Shown here: in pieces, positions 9,360 through 17,460 of the stretch
How the letters are laid out: each line of letters starts with the position of its first letter
Position numbering within the stretch: the first letter of the stretch is position 1
NCBI RefSeq assembly: GCF_023715205.1
Contig: NZ_JAMBNR010000002.1
Coordinates: forward strand, 372,001-436,000
Reading direction: 5' to 3'
DNA length: 64,000 nt
DNA from: Mesobacillus maritimus
GTDB taxonomy: Bacteria; Bacillota; Bacilli; Bacillales; Cytobacillaceae
Notes under the pieces: model-generated
Database searches by the model: none
What the model saw: the letters and a program-made list of their open reading frames with translations, nothing else
Told to the model about the DNA's origin: nothing
Position numbers and translations under genes: made by a program

Positions 9360-10052
9360 ATGGTTACTACACCTGACAATTTTGACCACCCAGGAAAATC
9401 GTCTAATGGACGAGCTCCTAGATCGCCAATTCCTAACGGACCCTACATTAATGTTTTATTTACAGCTACGATGGAGGCTAATGTGGGACCGAATAGAGAT
9501 GGTACGAGAGTATTAGAACATAAGCTGACAGCCGAGTCTAAAATGTTATCATGTCAAAAAAGTCTAACTCTTAGGCACGTATGGGATAGAAGTAGATATG
9601 ACCAGAGTGCTCATAGCCATTTAAAATCAACAGAGATAGATATAAGTTTGCCTATGCCCGAGGAAGTCAAAAGGATTAGGGAAAACTCTAGAAAATACTT
9701 TCCTGAGATTAACTTGGTGATATGTTTCGTAGCTGGTGATTATTTTGTTGAGAATGGAAAACAGTCAGACACAGTCGCTTATGCATATAAGAATGCAGGT
9801 GATAATCATCATAGTCCATTGTACACTGTATTAATTTGTGACCAAGCTCAGCCCATTGCCTGCGCTCATGAGTTAGGTCATATTTTAAATTATTCTAATA
9901 AAAATGGTTTAGCACACGACCCTAATCCACACCCAGATAATCCTGATCATAGTGCTAATCCAAATAATTTAATGTATCCCATTCCAGGATCAATAATCAC
10001 ATCTGAACAATGTAGACAATTTTTTGAAAGCACGATAATCCTTCAGAATTAG
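9360..10052 (+). CDS. putative zinc metalloprotease, metzincin-like
   Basis: 230 residues with HELGH at 170-174, followed by a His at 186 and an NNLMYP Met-turn at 202-207. HExxH plus a third His/Asp ligand and a downstream methionine turn are the marks of metzincin proteases. The spacing between HELGH and the candidate third ligand is longer than the usual HExxHxxGxxH, so the third ligand is uncertain (H186, D187 or H191). No signal peptide is visible: the start is polar, with many Pro, Asn and Gly. An AAGGAG site lies 12 bases before the ATG. It stands alone, convergent with the pair of small genes that follow. Target unknown. Confidence 0.7.
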   Translation: MVTTPDNFDHPGKSSNGRAPRSPIPNGPYINVLFTATMEANVGPNRDGTRVLEHKLTAESKMLSCQKSLTLRHVWDRSRYDQSAHSHLKSTEIDISLPMPEEVKRIRENSRKYFPEINLVICFVAGDYFVENGKQSDTVAYAYKNAGDNHHSPLYTVLICDQAQPIACAHELGHILNYSNKNGLAHDPNPHPDNPDHSANPNNLMYPIPGSIITSEQCRQFFESTIILQN

Positions 10053-10218
10053 TTTTTCTGTATACCTCAGATTTATCTATTAAACTTATTATTAATTTAA
10101 ATAAAGAAGTCGTTTAATGGGATAATTTAAACATAACTTTCATTAACTCGTTCCTTTTATGGGGGCAGGAAATCTAATCAAGAATAAAGTAACCACAATT
10201 CTGATATCGAACCGTTCG

Positions 10219-10245
10219 CAAAGGCACCTGTTATCAGGTGCCCCC
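10219..10245 (-). terminator. hairpin between convergent genes
   Basis: Stem GGCACCTG (10223-10230) with CAGGTGCC (10235-10242) and a four-base loop. Read on the minus strand it is followed by three Ts only, so termination of the small gene pair at 10252-11062 is plausible but weakly supported. Confidence 0.5.
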
Positions 10246-10251
10246 AAACAA

Positions 10252-10608
10252 TTATGAGATTTTTTTCAAAATATTTGCGCCGAATCCACTGTCTTGGTAG
10301 GTTTTGACGAGATTGCGTTGTCGTACCGAAAAGCCTAAAATACCTTTGCCCCTGGCCGTTCCACGCGGTACATCATACCAGTATCCGCTGAGTTCCACCG
10401 ACCCGGTCGGACCGTAAGTTACTTCTCCTTCCAACACATTGGTCCAATTAAGACCACTGCCGTTGTCGCTTAATCCTACCCACCAGATCCGATTGTTATC
10501 AAGGTGCCGAATGTAGTATAAGCCTCCATCGTCACCTCGCCAGGTTCCTGTTAAGTCATACGCAGGTTGCCTCCAATAAGGGAGAATAGGTACCTGATTA
10601 TAGTACAT
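10252..10608 (-). CDS. small hypothetical protein, paralogue of the next gene (WRGxDG repeat family)
   Basis: 118 residues, starting at MYYNQVP behind a GAGGAGTG site; a longer reading from 10707 lacks a site and has no similarity to the paralogue. Conserved blocks with the gene at 10673-11062 are MYYNQVP, TGxWRGxDGxLYYIRH, WWxGxSDNGSGxxWT and WxDVPRG. The tryptophan- and glycine-rich strands look like a small beta-barrel, of a kind seen in secreted or spore-associated lipocalin-like or avidin-like folds, but no signal peptide is present. I do not recognise a named family. Cytosolic or spore-coat location is possible. Confidence 0.75.
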   Translation of the reverse strand: MYYNQVPILPYWRQPAYDLTGTWRGDDGGLYYIRHLDNNRIWWVGLSDNGSGLNWTNVLEGEVTYGPTGSVELSGYWYDVPRGTARGKGILGFSVRQRNLVKTYQDSGFGANILKKIS

Positions 10609-10672
10609 AGCTTGCACTCCTCTATTATCTTTATTATTCGTTACAATATGAGTCCACAAAAAGCAGCTAGCT

Positions 10673-11062
10673 TCACAACCGTTGCCAAGTCCTGGTAATA
10701 ATTCCACCGGAAACTTTGGTCAACCTGTCTCCATCACGGGTGAGGACTAAGGTGCCGTAGTTCCTATTCCTTCCACGCGGTACATCGGCCCAATTGCCAG
10801 AGATGACCCATGCTCCAACATTGCTATCATAATTCGGCAACCCATGAAACACATGTGTCCAGGTTTGCCCACTACCATTGTCGCTAAATCCTGCCCACCA
10901 GACATGGGGGTCATCGTGTCGGATGTAGTACAGGCTTCCATCGTTGCCTCGCCAGACTCCCGTCATATCATTTTCTTGTCGCATTGCTTGTGCATCAACA
11001 AAAGGCGCCCGATCCTGCGTATGCCTCCAATGAGTTGGCATGGGTACCTGATTGTAGTACAT
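10673..11062 (-). CDS. small hypothetical protein, paralogue of preceding gene
   Basis: 129 residues starting at MYYNQVPMPTHWRH behind a GAGGAGTG site. It lies 64 bases upstream of its paralogue in the same direction, so the two arose by tandem duplication and are probably one transcript. It has about 15 extra residues after the N-terminal block. The shared core (TGVWRGNDGSLYYIRH, WWAGFSDNGSGQTWTH, WADVPRG) suggests the same beta-rich fold. The function is unknown. The reading frame is open upstream to 11212 but that part has no start signal and no counterpart in the paralogue. Confidence 0.75.
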   Translation of the reverse strand: MYYNQVPMPTHWRHTQDRAPFVDAQAMRQENDMTGVWRGNDGSLYYIRHDDPHVWWAGFSDNGSGQTWTHVFHGLPNYDSNVGAWVISGNWADVPRGRNRNYGTLVLTRDGDRLTKVSGGIITRTWQRL

Positions 11063-11676
11063 AAATAGCACTCCTCTATTGGAATATTTTTCTATCCTTA
11101 CACCATATGCCGACACAAAACAGCTGGACCTAGGCAAATGCTGATTTGAGATGATGCAACTCAATGAGAAGCGGGTCTGGAACCTAACAAAGAAGAGAGA
11201 ACACTTATTCACTTTTCCACAAAATTATTTAAATCAGTATGAATCCTGTTGAACACGATGTAAGCCGCGATTGTACGAATAACAAGCAGATTCGGAGAGG
11301 TTAGCAACATCCATTCTAAGCCAATTTCTATAAAAAAAAGGATTTGTATGTTGGTAGAGTAAAAATGGTCCCGATTTCGGGATTTTTTCGCAACTAACTG
11401 AAATGCTAGTAGTGTGGTTGATAGGAAGGACTTTGAATCAAAACAACAGGATCAATACCATCTAGATCGAGCAACGAATGATGTTTTCTACAAAGAAGTG
11501 TGCGAGCGCACTCCTTCAACTAAGCATTTCAATGTAAATCATCTTTTCCTCCTGTTATCATAAAAACAAATGAGTATGTAAGACCCTTTTGGATAGGGCG
11601 GATCAATACGATACGATTCAAACACATCAAAGCGACATCCACCTAGTAAAATTAAAGAGAAAGAAGTGGTGAACCC
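11063..11676. other. 614-base gap without a convincing gene
   Basis: The left edge should hold the minus-strand promoter for the tandem gene pair. A tight hairpin with TCCCGA (11369-11374) and TCGGGA (11377-11382) followed by six Ts looks like a plus-strand terminator, though no gene before it is evident. I see nothing else. Confidence 0.5.
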
Positions 11677-12687
11677 ATGCCAATAACTAGACCAACAAAA
11701 TCGATTAACGAAATCCCTTTTTCCGTCCTTGACCTTGCACCCATCGTGCAAGGGGGAAATCCTAGCCAATCCTTCCAACATTCAATCGAGTTAGCACAGT
11801 TAACGGAAAAATTAGGCTATAAGCGGTACTGGTTAGCGGAGCACCATAATATGCCTGGCATAGCAAGCTCTGCAACATCTTTAGTAATCGGCCATGTAGC
11901 GGCACATACTTCTACGATTCGTGTAGGATCCGGTGGAATCATGCTTCCAAACCATTCGCCACTGGTGATCGCGGAGCAATTCGGAACTCTCGAAGCGATG
12001 TTTCCAGGACGAATTGATTTAGGATTAGGACGAGCACCGGGAACGGACCAACGAACAGCCCATGCCCTTCGTGGGGCGAACTACACAAATGGCGATGAAT
12101 TCCCAGAACAATTAGAGCAACTGCAAGCCTATTTTCAAGGTTCTGGACCGGTACGAGCAATCCCTGGTGAAGGAGCAAATATCCCTATTTGGTTGTTAGG
12201 TTCTAGCGGGTTTAGTGCCAGATTATCGGCACAACTCGGGATGCCGTTTGCTTTCGCCAGTCATTTTTCACCTGATAACACACTGCCAGCCCTAAAATTG
12301 TATTATGAAAACTTCCAGCCGTCAGAGGAATATAAAGAACCTTACGCAATGGTAGCAGTAAACATCATAGCGGCAGATACGGATGAGGAAGCAGAATTCC
12401 TTTCTACTTCCATCAAACAAAACTTCCTAAACATGATGAGGAACACACCATCTCAGTTACAACCACCAGTAAACAATTTGGATGAGCTGATGAGCCCATA
12501 TGAAAAGGCCGTTTTAGAAAAACAATTACGCTCCACGATCATCGGAAATCCTACCACCGTAAAGAAAAAGCTAGAATCCTTCTTAGACGAGACAAAAGCA
12601 GATGAAATCATGGTGAGCACCATGGTCTATGACCAAAACGCCCGACTCTACTCCCACCAACTCGTGGCAGAGATAATGGGGTTATAA
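11677..12687 (+). CDS. LLM-class flavin-dependent oxidoreductase (luciferase-like)
   Basis: 336 residues with the bacterial luciferase-like TIM barrel. The N-terminal strand [14 protein letters not shown] and the [16 protein letters not shown] segment (about 52-67) are typical of the MsnO8 subgroup. [14 protein letters not shown] (about 110-123) and [27 protein letters not shown] are also characteristic. Such enzymes use reduced FMN supplied by a reductase or F420; in Bacillaceae FMN is expected. The natural substrate is not known for this subgroup. It is a single-gene unit with an AAAGAAGTGGTGAA leader before the ATG. Confidence 0.9.
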   Translation: MPITRPTKSINEIPFSVLDLAPIVQGGNPSQSFQHSIELAQLTEKLGYKRYWLAEHHNMPGIASSATSLVIGHVAAHTSTIRVGSGGIMLPNHSPLVIAEQFGTLEAMFPGRIDLGLGRAPGTDQRTAHALRGANYTNGDEFPEQLEQLQAYFQGSGPVRAIPGEGANIPIWLLGSSGFSARLSAQLGMPFAFASHFSPDNTLPALKLYYENFQPSEEYKEPYAMVAVNIIAADTDEEAEFLSTSIKQNFLNMMRNTPSQLQPPVNNLDELMSPYEKAVLEKQLRSTIIGNPTTVKKKLESFLDETKADEIMVSTMVYDQNARLYSHQLVAEIMGL

Positions 12688-12694
12688 GTTTTTA

Positions 12695-12730
12695 TTGGCC
12701 TATCAATTAGCATGAGAATTGATAGGCCAA
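12695..12730 (+). terminator. 14-base inverted repeat after luciferase-like gene
   Basis: Perfect stem TTGGCCTATCAATT (12695-12708) with AATTGATAGGCCAA (12717-12730) and an eight-base loop. The T tract after it is short, so termination is likely but not certain. Confidence 0.65.
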
Positions 12731-12813
12731 TTGGTGTGCTAAAATAAACTTTAACTTAACGATCAGGGGATAGGGTTTATTAACAAAGTTAAAATGAATA
12801 AGGAGGAGTGAAA

Positions 12814-13260
12814 ATGGCCGAACATCATTTTCATTTAAAAGCACATTGGCCTGGGCTACGTAATGATATAGGAAATATCGAAGCCGATCAATTAAAGACA
12901 AAAATATCGATCCCAAAGGAAATGGACGGTCCCGGTATTGGTACAAATCCTGACGAAATGCTCCTTGGGGCAGCAGCGACATGTTACATTATTACTCTTG
13001 CTGCGATGATGGAACGTAGTCAGATCGAGAAAGATGGATTAACGATGGAATCAGAAGCAATTGTCGATGTGACAAATGGTGTCTTTACATATAAAAAAAT
13101 TATCCATCGGCCAGAAATAGTATTGAAACAAAATGCTTCCGACCGAGACAGACAGGTTGCACAAAAGCTTGCAGAAAAGGCGGAAAAATCTTGTATGATT
13201 AGCCGTGCCATTCAAGGCAATGTGGAAATTCAATTAGAAGTAACGATTAAAACTTCTTAA
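12814..13260 (+). CDS. OsmC/Ohr-family protein (putative peroxiredoxin)
   Basis: 148-residue OsmC-like protein of the SACOL1771 type. The two redox cysteines are in GAAATCYIITLAAM (about residue 53) and KSCMISRAI (about 127). Members reduce organic hydroperoxides in the cytosol, usually as dimers. The N-terminal block PKEMDGPGIGTNPDEMLLGAAA is typical. ATG at 12814 is preferred because AAGGAGG lies seven bases upstream; an in-frame GTG at 12808 overlaps that site. Single gene, no partner regulator next to it. Confidence 0.88.
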   Translation: MAEHHFHLKAHWPGLRNDIGNIEADQLKTKISIPKEMDGPGIGTNPDEMLLGAAATCYIITLAAMMERSQIEKDGLTMESEAIVDVTNGVFTYKKIIHRPEIVLKQNASDRDRQVAQKLAEKAEKSCMISRAIQGNVEIQLEVTIKTS

Positions 13261-13718
13261 TTACCATTGAATGGATTCGTGGAAAGTCCAAACTTCATTG
13301 TGATTTTATTAAGGTATTCCAGTAAATAGAGCACAATAGTAATTCAAGGATAGGGTTCTTGATTTTAAAAAATAATCTCCTACTTTCAGGCGGGATGATG
13401 GAGGAACTGTTTGTATAGGTGGGCACTACTACATTAATTTGTTTGAGATAACTGTCAAAGCTATTTGAAGCAGCTGGTAGACTGGATTAGAGAACAATCA
13501 ATCATCTTGTATTTTAAACAATGTAACTGTTACCGGTGTCTTATCATGATGATTTATTTATTGCAATGAAATGAAGATCATTTGGCAATTCATTATTTTC
13601 CTATGTTTTTATTGTTTTTACTGTATACTAATAAAGGAACAAGGTTTACTTCAGCAAAATAAGGTATATATATTTGTTGAATCGATTCACTTTTAGACAA
13701 GTAAAGTAGGTGAACAAA
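13261..13718. other. 458-base gap, no gene seen
   Basis: AT-rich with stops in all frames. No terminator or recognisable remnant that I can support. The right end carries the leader of the small gene at 13719. Confidence 0.4.
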
Positions 13719-13868
13719 GTGGGAAAATATCAATTGGATACTAAAGGTCAGGTAGCTGTGACAAAGTTTCATGAAAAACAGAAGCCTACCAAATTTGATA
13801 AAAAGCAGCATATTGAAAAATTACGTGCGGAGTATTTGAAAAAGAAGCAAAAACAAACAGATAAATAA
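13719..13868 (+). CDS. small basic hypothetical protein (49 aa)
   Basis: GTG-started reading frame of 49 residues behind an AGTAGGTGAAC leader. The product is strongly basic and helical: GKYQLDTKGQVAVTKFHEK, then a linker, then a Lys-rich coiled segment ending LRAEYLKKKQKQTDK. It has no hydrophobic segment. The codon use and composition look coding and small proteins of this style occur in Bacillaceae, but I know no function. A hairpin near 13876-13914 and a strong terminator at 13944 follow. Confidence 0.6.
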   Translation: MGKYQLDTKGQVAVTKFHEKQKPTKFDKKQHIEKLRAEYLKKKQKQTDK

Positions 13869-13943
13869 TCGAAATGAAAACATAAGAAGACTAAAAACTC
13901 CCTATGTTTTCTTATTCGAATTTCTTTTTTAAATTTAAAAGAT

Positions 13944-13972
13944 CGCTTGGACATCGAAATCCAAGCGTTTTT
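13944..13972 (+). terminator. strong terminator after small basic protein gene
   Basis: Stem CGCTTGGA (13944-13951) with TCCAAGCG (13960-13967), an eight-base loop, then five Ts. Confidence 0.85.
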
Positions 13973-14117
13973 GTTTGTTCTTTATCCTGTTGTCTATGGC
14001 TCTTTATCGTACAATACAGAAACTCGAGAATACTTGTGACGGCTTGTCACCAGTGGTAATTTCTTGGCCACTTCGGGGCGCGCTAGGCACTGTACGTAAA
14101 ATTTAGCCTTAGATTAC

Positions 14118-14350
14118 CCATTCTCCAAGCGTATTCCTCTATCCATTTTCTTACACTAATTTTCTGGATTATTCCAATTTTATAGACTCAAGTCTTTGGG
14201 ATTTTGTGCTTCAGAACCTCTATAACCTCTATAACCTCTAATTACACTATGTGCTAAATTCAAATTTGAAACAGCATGCCCTCGTCCATTATATTGTGGT
14301 ATTGGATCAATATTGGTGCTCGTGACGGGTTGTTAGGTGAGGGACTTTCG
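14118..14350. repeat. diverged intergenic repeat, copy 1
   Basis: About 230 bases that align by eye with 16925-17175 in the same orientation. Shared blocks include a CCAAGYGTWTTCCTCTA region, TTACACTATGTGCTAAATTC, TGCCCTCGTCCA and ACGGGTTGYTAGGT. The two copies are separated by 2.6 kb and have drifted with small indels. On the minus strand a short stretch reads KWIEEYAWRMGNL. It may be a decayed mobile element, a structured RNA or a remnant gene. Confidence 0.6.
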
Positions 14351-14485
14351 TGTGTACTACTGAGTTATTATTAACAGAACCAAATTTTCCTCTTGAAACG
14401 TAGGACCCTTTAGGGTTGATAAGTTCAAAAGATCTAGACATGGGAATACAGGTTATGACACATCGATCATTCTTGATTGACTATA

Positions 14486-14520
14486 AAAAACCCTTAACCA
14501 ATAATCGGTTAAGGGTTTTT
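14486..14520. terminator. bidirectional terminator
   Basis: Perfect 14-base stem AAAAACCCTTAACC (14486-14499) with GGTTAAGGGTTTTT (14507-14520). Both strands have T tails. On the minus strand it directly follows the Ltp-type remnant. Confidence 0.85.
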
Positions 14521-14525
14521 GCGAA

Positions 14526-14603
14526 TTATTTATTTAAATTCGCAATCGTATAATCGGTTTCTTCTTGTGTGAATTTTTCACCGTAATCAGAAACCAATTG
14601 ATC
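14526..14603 (-). pseudogene. C-terminal remnant of an Ltp-family lipoprotein
   Basis: Only 25 codons before a stop remain open on the minus strand. They read DQLVSDYGEKFTQEETDYT and a short tail, the repeat that ends Ltp family lipoproteins (yG..FT.EeA.YA...L). A TGA lies in frame just upstream and I find no continuation in the next few hundred bases, so the gene was truncated. Its terminator at 14486 survives. Confidence 0.6.
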
Positions 14604-14752
14604 TCAGAAAGAATAGGTAGGTTAATGGAACAAAAATGGTCCAAAATATATAGGGGAGCCAAGTTTTGTTATAGAATATTCACATTTGGCGGAACCTTCT
14701 CTTACACCGCAAATGGTACGATGAAGGAGTAAAACAATTTGGAGGCGATTGC

Positions 14753-15712
14753 ATGAAAGGCTGGCTATTTTCAGGCACAAATAAACCATTAGAATTAATT
14801 GAAAAAGAGGATCCAAAAGCGATTCCAGGTCACGTTGTGATAGATGTGAAAGCGGCGGGTCTGTGCCATTCGGACGTTGCAGCATTACAAGATCCGGGTT
14901 GGATGCCACTATTCCCAAATGGTCCTGTTATTATGGGACATGAGTTTGCTGGGGTTGTTATTGAAGTGGGTGAAGGTGTAGAAAATATTAAAGTTGGAGA
15001 CCGCGTCGGGGCTAACCCAATGGATAGAGAAACGAAAATAACTGCTGGGTACACTTATGACGGCGGTTATGCAGAAAAAGTACGTGTTCCTGCTCAACAA
15101 TGTGTCATCATTCCTGAAGGAGTGTCCTTTGTAGAAGGGGCAGCTTCAACAGATGCAGGAATTACCGCTTATCGTGCTCTTTTCAGTATTGGACAAGCAA
15201 AAGAAGGTACAAAATTAGGAATTATCGGGATCGGTGGCCTTGGTCAATTTGCTTTGCAAATGGCGTTGATTAAAGGTTGTGAAGTGTACGCTACAGATGT
15301 TTCTCCAGAAGCTCGAAAACTTGCGGAAGAACTAGGGGCTAATAAAGTTTTCGACACGATTTTAGATATGAAAGAAGCGGAATGTGACGTCATTGTTGAC
15401 TTTGCTGGTTTTGGACAAACAACTGCTGATGCACTGGAAGCTGTAAGACCACAAGGAACAGTTGTGATTGTTGGTATGGGTAAATTAGAATCCAATATCA
15501 ACACATATTTAATGATTACCAAAGAAATTAAGCTTTTAGGAAGTAATGGTGGGTCAGTAGAAGACTTAAAAGGTGTTTATGATTGCTTCGCTACTGGAAA
15601 AATGAGTCCAACTCTTATCACAATCCCATTTGAAGAGGTCGACAAAGGCTTAGAAAAACTCAAAAATCACGAAGTAAAAGGCCGCTTAGTAGCAGTATTT
15701 GAAGAAGTGTAA
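14753..15712 (+). CDS. zinc-type alcohol dehydrogenase (MDR family)
   Basis: 319-residue medium-chain dehydrogenase. The catalytic zinc ligands are visible as GLCHSD (about C38) and GHEFAG (H63, E64). The third ligand, usually Cys, is Asp in GAASTDAGITA, as in some polyol and glucose dehydrogenase relatives. The structural zinc lobe with four cysteines is missing, so the protein is shorter than classical alcohol dehydrogenases. The Rossmann motif GIGGLGQFALQ (about 161-171) and the acidic D after VYATDVS indicate NAD. An AATTTGGAGGCGATTGC leader precedes the ATG. Substrate unknown. Confidence 0.88.
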   Translation: MKGWLFSGTNKPLELIEKEDPKAIPGHVVIDVKAAGLCHSDVAALQDPGWMPLFPNGPVIMGHEFAGVVIEVGEGVENIKVGDRVGANPMDRETKITAGYTYDGGYAEKVRVPAQQCVIIPEGVSFVEGAASTDAGITAYRALFSIGQAKEGTKLGIIGIGGLGQFALQMALIKGCEVYATDVSPEARKLAEELGANKVFDTILDMKEAECDVIVDFAGFGQTTADALEAVRPQGTVVIVGMGKLESNINTYLMITKEIKLLGSNGGSVEDLKGVYDCFATGKMSPTLITIPFEEVDKGLEKLKNHEVKGRLVAVFEEV

Positions 15713-15761
15713 GTTTTCTTTGTAAGAGAGGTTGTGACAAAACTCTCCTTTAAAATAAAAT

Positions 15762-15810
15762 AGCCTGTGAAATTTTACAACAAGGAAAATTTCACAGGCT
15801 TTCAATTTTT
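15762..15810. terminator. bidirectional terminator between convergent genes
   Basis: Stem AGCCTGTGAAATTTT (15762-15776) with AAAATTTCACAGGCT (15786-15800), then TTCAATTTTTTTT on the plus strand. It serves the alcohol dehydrogenase and probably also the repeat-protein gene coming from the right. Confidence 0.85.
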
Positions 15811-15828
15811 TTTTAAAAATAATTATCC

Positions 15829-16593
15829 TTACTTAGTTTTCTCATTACCCAAATTTGCACCATTATCATGGTTAAATGTTTGGTTTTTAGAAGGAGCAAT
15901 TTCTTTCGCAATCTCTTCATGTTTCTCCGGTTGTGATTTCAAAGAAGTAAACGCATTTGACATTCTACTTGCTTGCTCGTTTTTAGGAAGGAACTCTTTC
16001 GCAATCTCTTCTTGGTTCTTCGGTTGTGATTTCAAAGAAGCAAACGCATTTGACATCCTACTTGCTTGTTCGTTCGTAGGAAGAAACTCTTTCGCAATCT
16101 CTTCTTGGTTCTCCGGTTGTGATTTCAAAGAAGCAAACGCATTTGACATTCTATTTGCTTGATCGTTCGTAGGAAGGAACTCTTTTGCAATCTCTTCCTG
16201 GCTCTTTGGTTGTGATTTCAAAGAAGCAAACGCATTTGACATTCTATTTGCTTGATCGTTTGTAGGAAGGAACTCTTTCGCAATCTCTTCCTGGCTCTTC
16301 GATTGTGCTTTCAATGAAGTAAACGCGTTTGACATCCTACTTTCTTGATCGTTTGAAGGAAGGAATTCTTTGGCAATCTCTTCCTGGGTTTTATGTTTGG
16401 CATTGGTTGAAAGCTTCGCTCTAGGGGTATTAGAAAAAATGCTCTTTTGATTAAGGGTTGGCGAAAATTCTCTAGCAAACTCGACCAAATTTGCAAACAA
16501 TGAACCAAAAGTATTTCCTAGCTTCGATTGACCTTGATTTGTCCGACCGCTTTTTTTATTTTTCTTATGATCAAATATTGACAATGTCATCAT
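15829..16593 (-). CDS. hypothetical protein built of 31-residue repeats
   Basis: Up to 254 residues, hydrophilic, with no signal peptide or membrane segment. Residues 70-224 are five tandem units of exactly 31 residues, each with QEEIAKEFLP, then a polar turn, then RMSNAFASLK and SQP. A diverged unit precedes them (about 37-68, AREFSPTLNQKSIFSN) and a partial one ends the protein. Each unit looks like two short helices. AAGGAG lies directly against the ATG at 16593; a TTG at 16584 (MSIFDHKK) has better spacing and may be the true start. A TTGACA promoter lies upstream on the minus strand. I do not recognise the family. Confidence 0.8.
   Translation of the reverse strand: MMTLSIFDHKKNKKSGRTNQGQSKLGNTFGSLFANLVEFAREFSPTLNQKSIFSNTPRAKLSTNAKHKTQEEIAKEFLPSNDQESRMSNAFTSLKAQSKSQEEIAKEFLPTNDQANRMSNAFASLKSQPKSQEEIAKEFLPTNDQANRMSNAFASLKSQPENQEEIAKEFLPTNEQASRMSNAFASLKSQPKNQEEIAKEFLPKNEQASRMSNAFTSLKSQPEKHEEIAKEIAPSKNQTFNHDNGANLGNEKTK
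15922..16386 (-). repeat. five tandem 93-base repeats inside the coding sequence
   Basis: Five 93-base units encode the 31-residue repeats. The central units are nearly identical in DNA as well as protein, which points to recent unequal exchange, so copy number may vary among strains. Confidence 0.85.
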
Positions 16594-16622
16594 CTCCTTA
16601 GTACTTAATATGAAAGAAGGAG

Positions 16623-16652
16623 AGTGTAATTATGTTATGAAAGGTTTGTCAA
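16623..16652 (-). promoter_or_regulatory. sigma-A type promoter for the repeat-protein gene
   Basis: On the minus strand TTGACA (16652-16647) is followed after 18 bases by TACACT (16628-16623). It lies about 30-60 bases before the start of the repeat-protein gene. Confidence 0.6.
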
Positions 16653-16862
16653 AACAGCTAGTGCTGAGAATCTTTCATAGTGCTTTCCATTCGATATTTT
16701 TCTGAGTTTATTTATAAATTTGTCGTGATTGGTACAATATAATTCCTACAAACATTTTAATTCTTCTAACGGGTACTTTAGCAAAACAATTAATAAACAA
16801 ATCCGTTAGTTATGGTTTTTTGATATTCCACAATCGGGGAAGGTTATTTAAGAAATAAGCCA

Positions 16863-16900
16863 GAACCTATCTTGTATGACGAATAGGTTCTTACTTTTGA
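16863..16900 (+). terminator. weak hairpin
   Basis: Stem GAACCTAT (16863-16870) with ATAGGTTC (16883-16890) followed by TTACTTTT. No gene before it on the plus strand is evident. Confidence 0.4.
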
Positions 16901-16924
16901 TTTCTTCTCATTTTCGAATTTAAG

Positions 16925-17175
16925 TCCTGATCATCTATTCCCCAAGTGTTTTCCTCTACCATTCACTTATCCTAATTTTTGTTTGTTCCAATTAAAAAAA
17001 CTCCGGTCATTGGAAATTTATACTTTAAAATTGAGCCTCCCATTCCTTTCTATTACAAAATTACACTATGTGCTAAATTCAAACCCGAAATTGGTTGCCC
17101 TCGTCCAATAGATGGGGGGCGAACTTATAGACTACTCGTAACGGGTTGCTAGGTAGGATACTTCTAGGTGTTATA
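16925..17175. repeat. diverged intergenic repeat, copy 2
   Basis: Partner of 14118-14350. Here the minus strand carries a 23-codon frame (16962 to 16891) beginning MVEENTWGIDDQDLNSK, equivalent to the KWIEEYAWRMGN stretch of copy 1, but with only a weak ribosome binding site. The block CTATGTGCTAAATTCAAA and the ACGGGTTGCTAGGT block are the best kept. Not identified. Confidence 0.6.
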
Positions 17176-17342
17176 CCCTGTGTTCAAGAAAATGTGAAAG
17201 ACCGAAATCAACTTTGAGTCCTACAAATTGGACAAACGAATCGAAACCAAGGTCGGCTAATATTAATAGAGGTAACCTATATTGAAAATCGTTTCTCGGT
17301 TTTTAAAAAAGAGGTTATTAAGGAGAATATTTGGTAAGGATT

Positions 17343-17371
17343 AGGTGGCCTATAACTAGGTCACCTTTTTT
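17343..17371 (+). terminator. terminator with no evident gene upstream
   Basis: Stem AGGTGGCCT (17343-17351) with AGGTCACCT (17358-17366), one G-U pair, six-base loop, and a run of T. It lies about 170 bases after repeat copy 2, so that repeat may be transcribed. Confidence 0.7.
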
Positions 17372-17460
17372 AGCGAAGAATAAGAGAAGGTCGTATATTA
17401 TCGGAATCCATTATTGTAAAATAGAGATATCAGGATTAGGTCATTAGGAGGAAACAAAAC

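Noticed and set aside
15767-16162. Plus-strand open frame of 131 codons antisense to the repeat protein
   Set aside because: It is the mirror of the 93-base repeats, has the same periodicity and no ribosome binding site.
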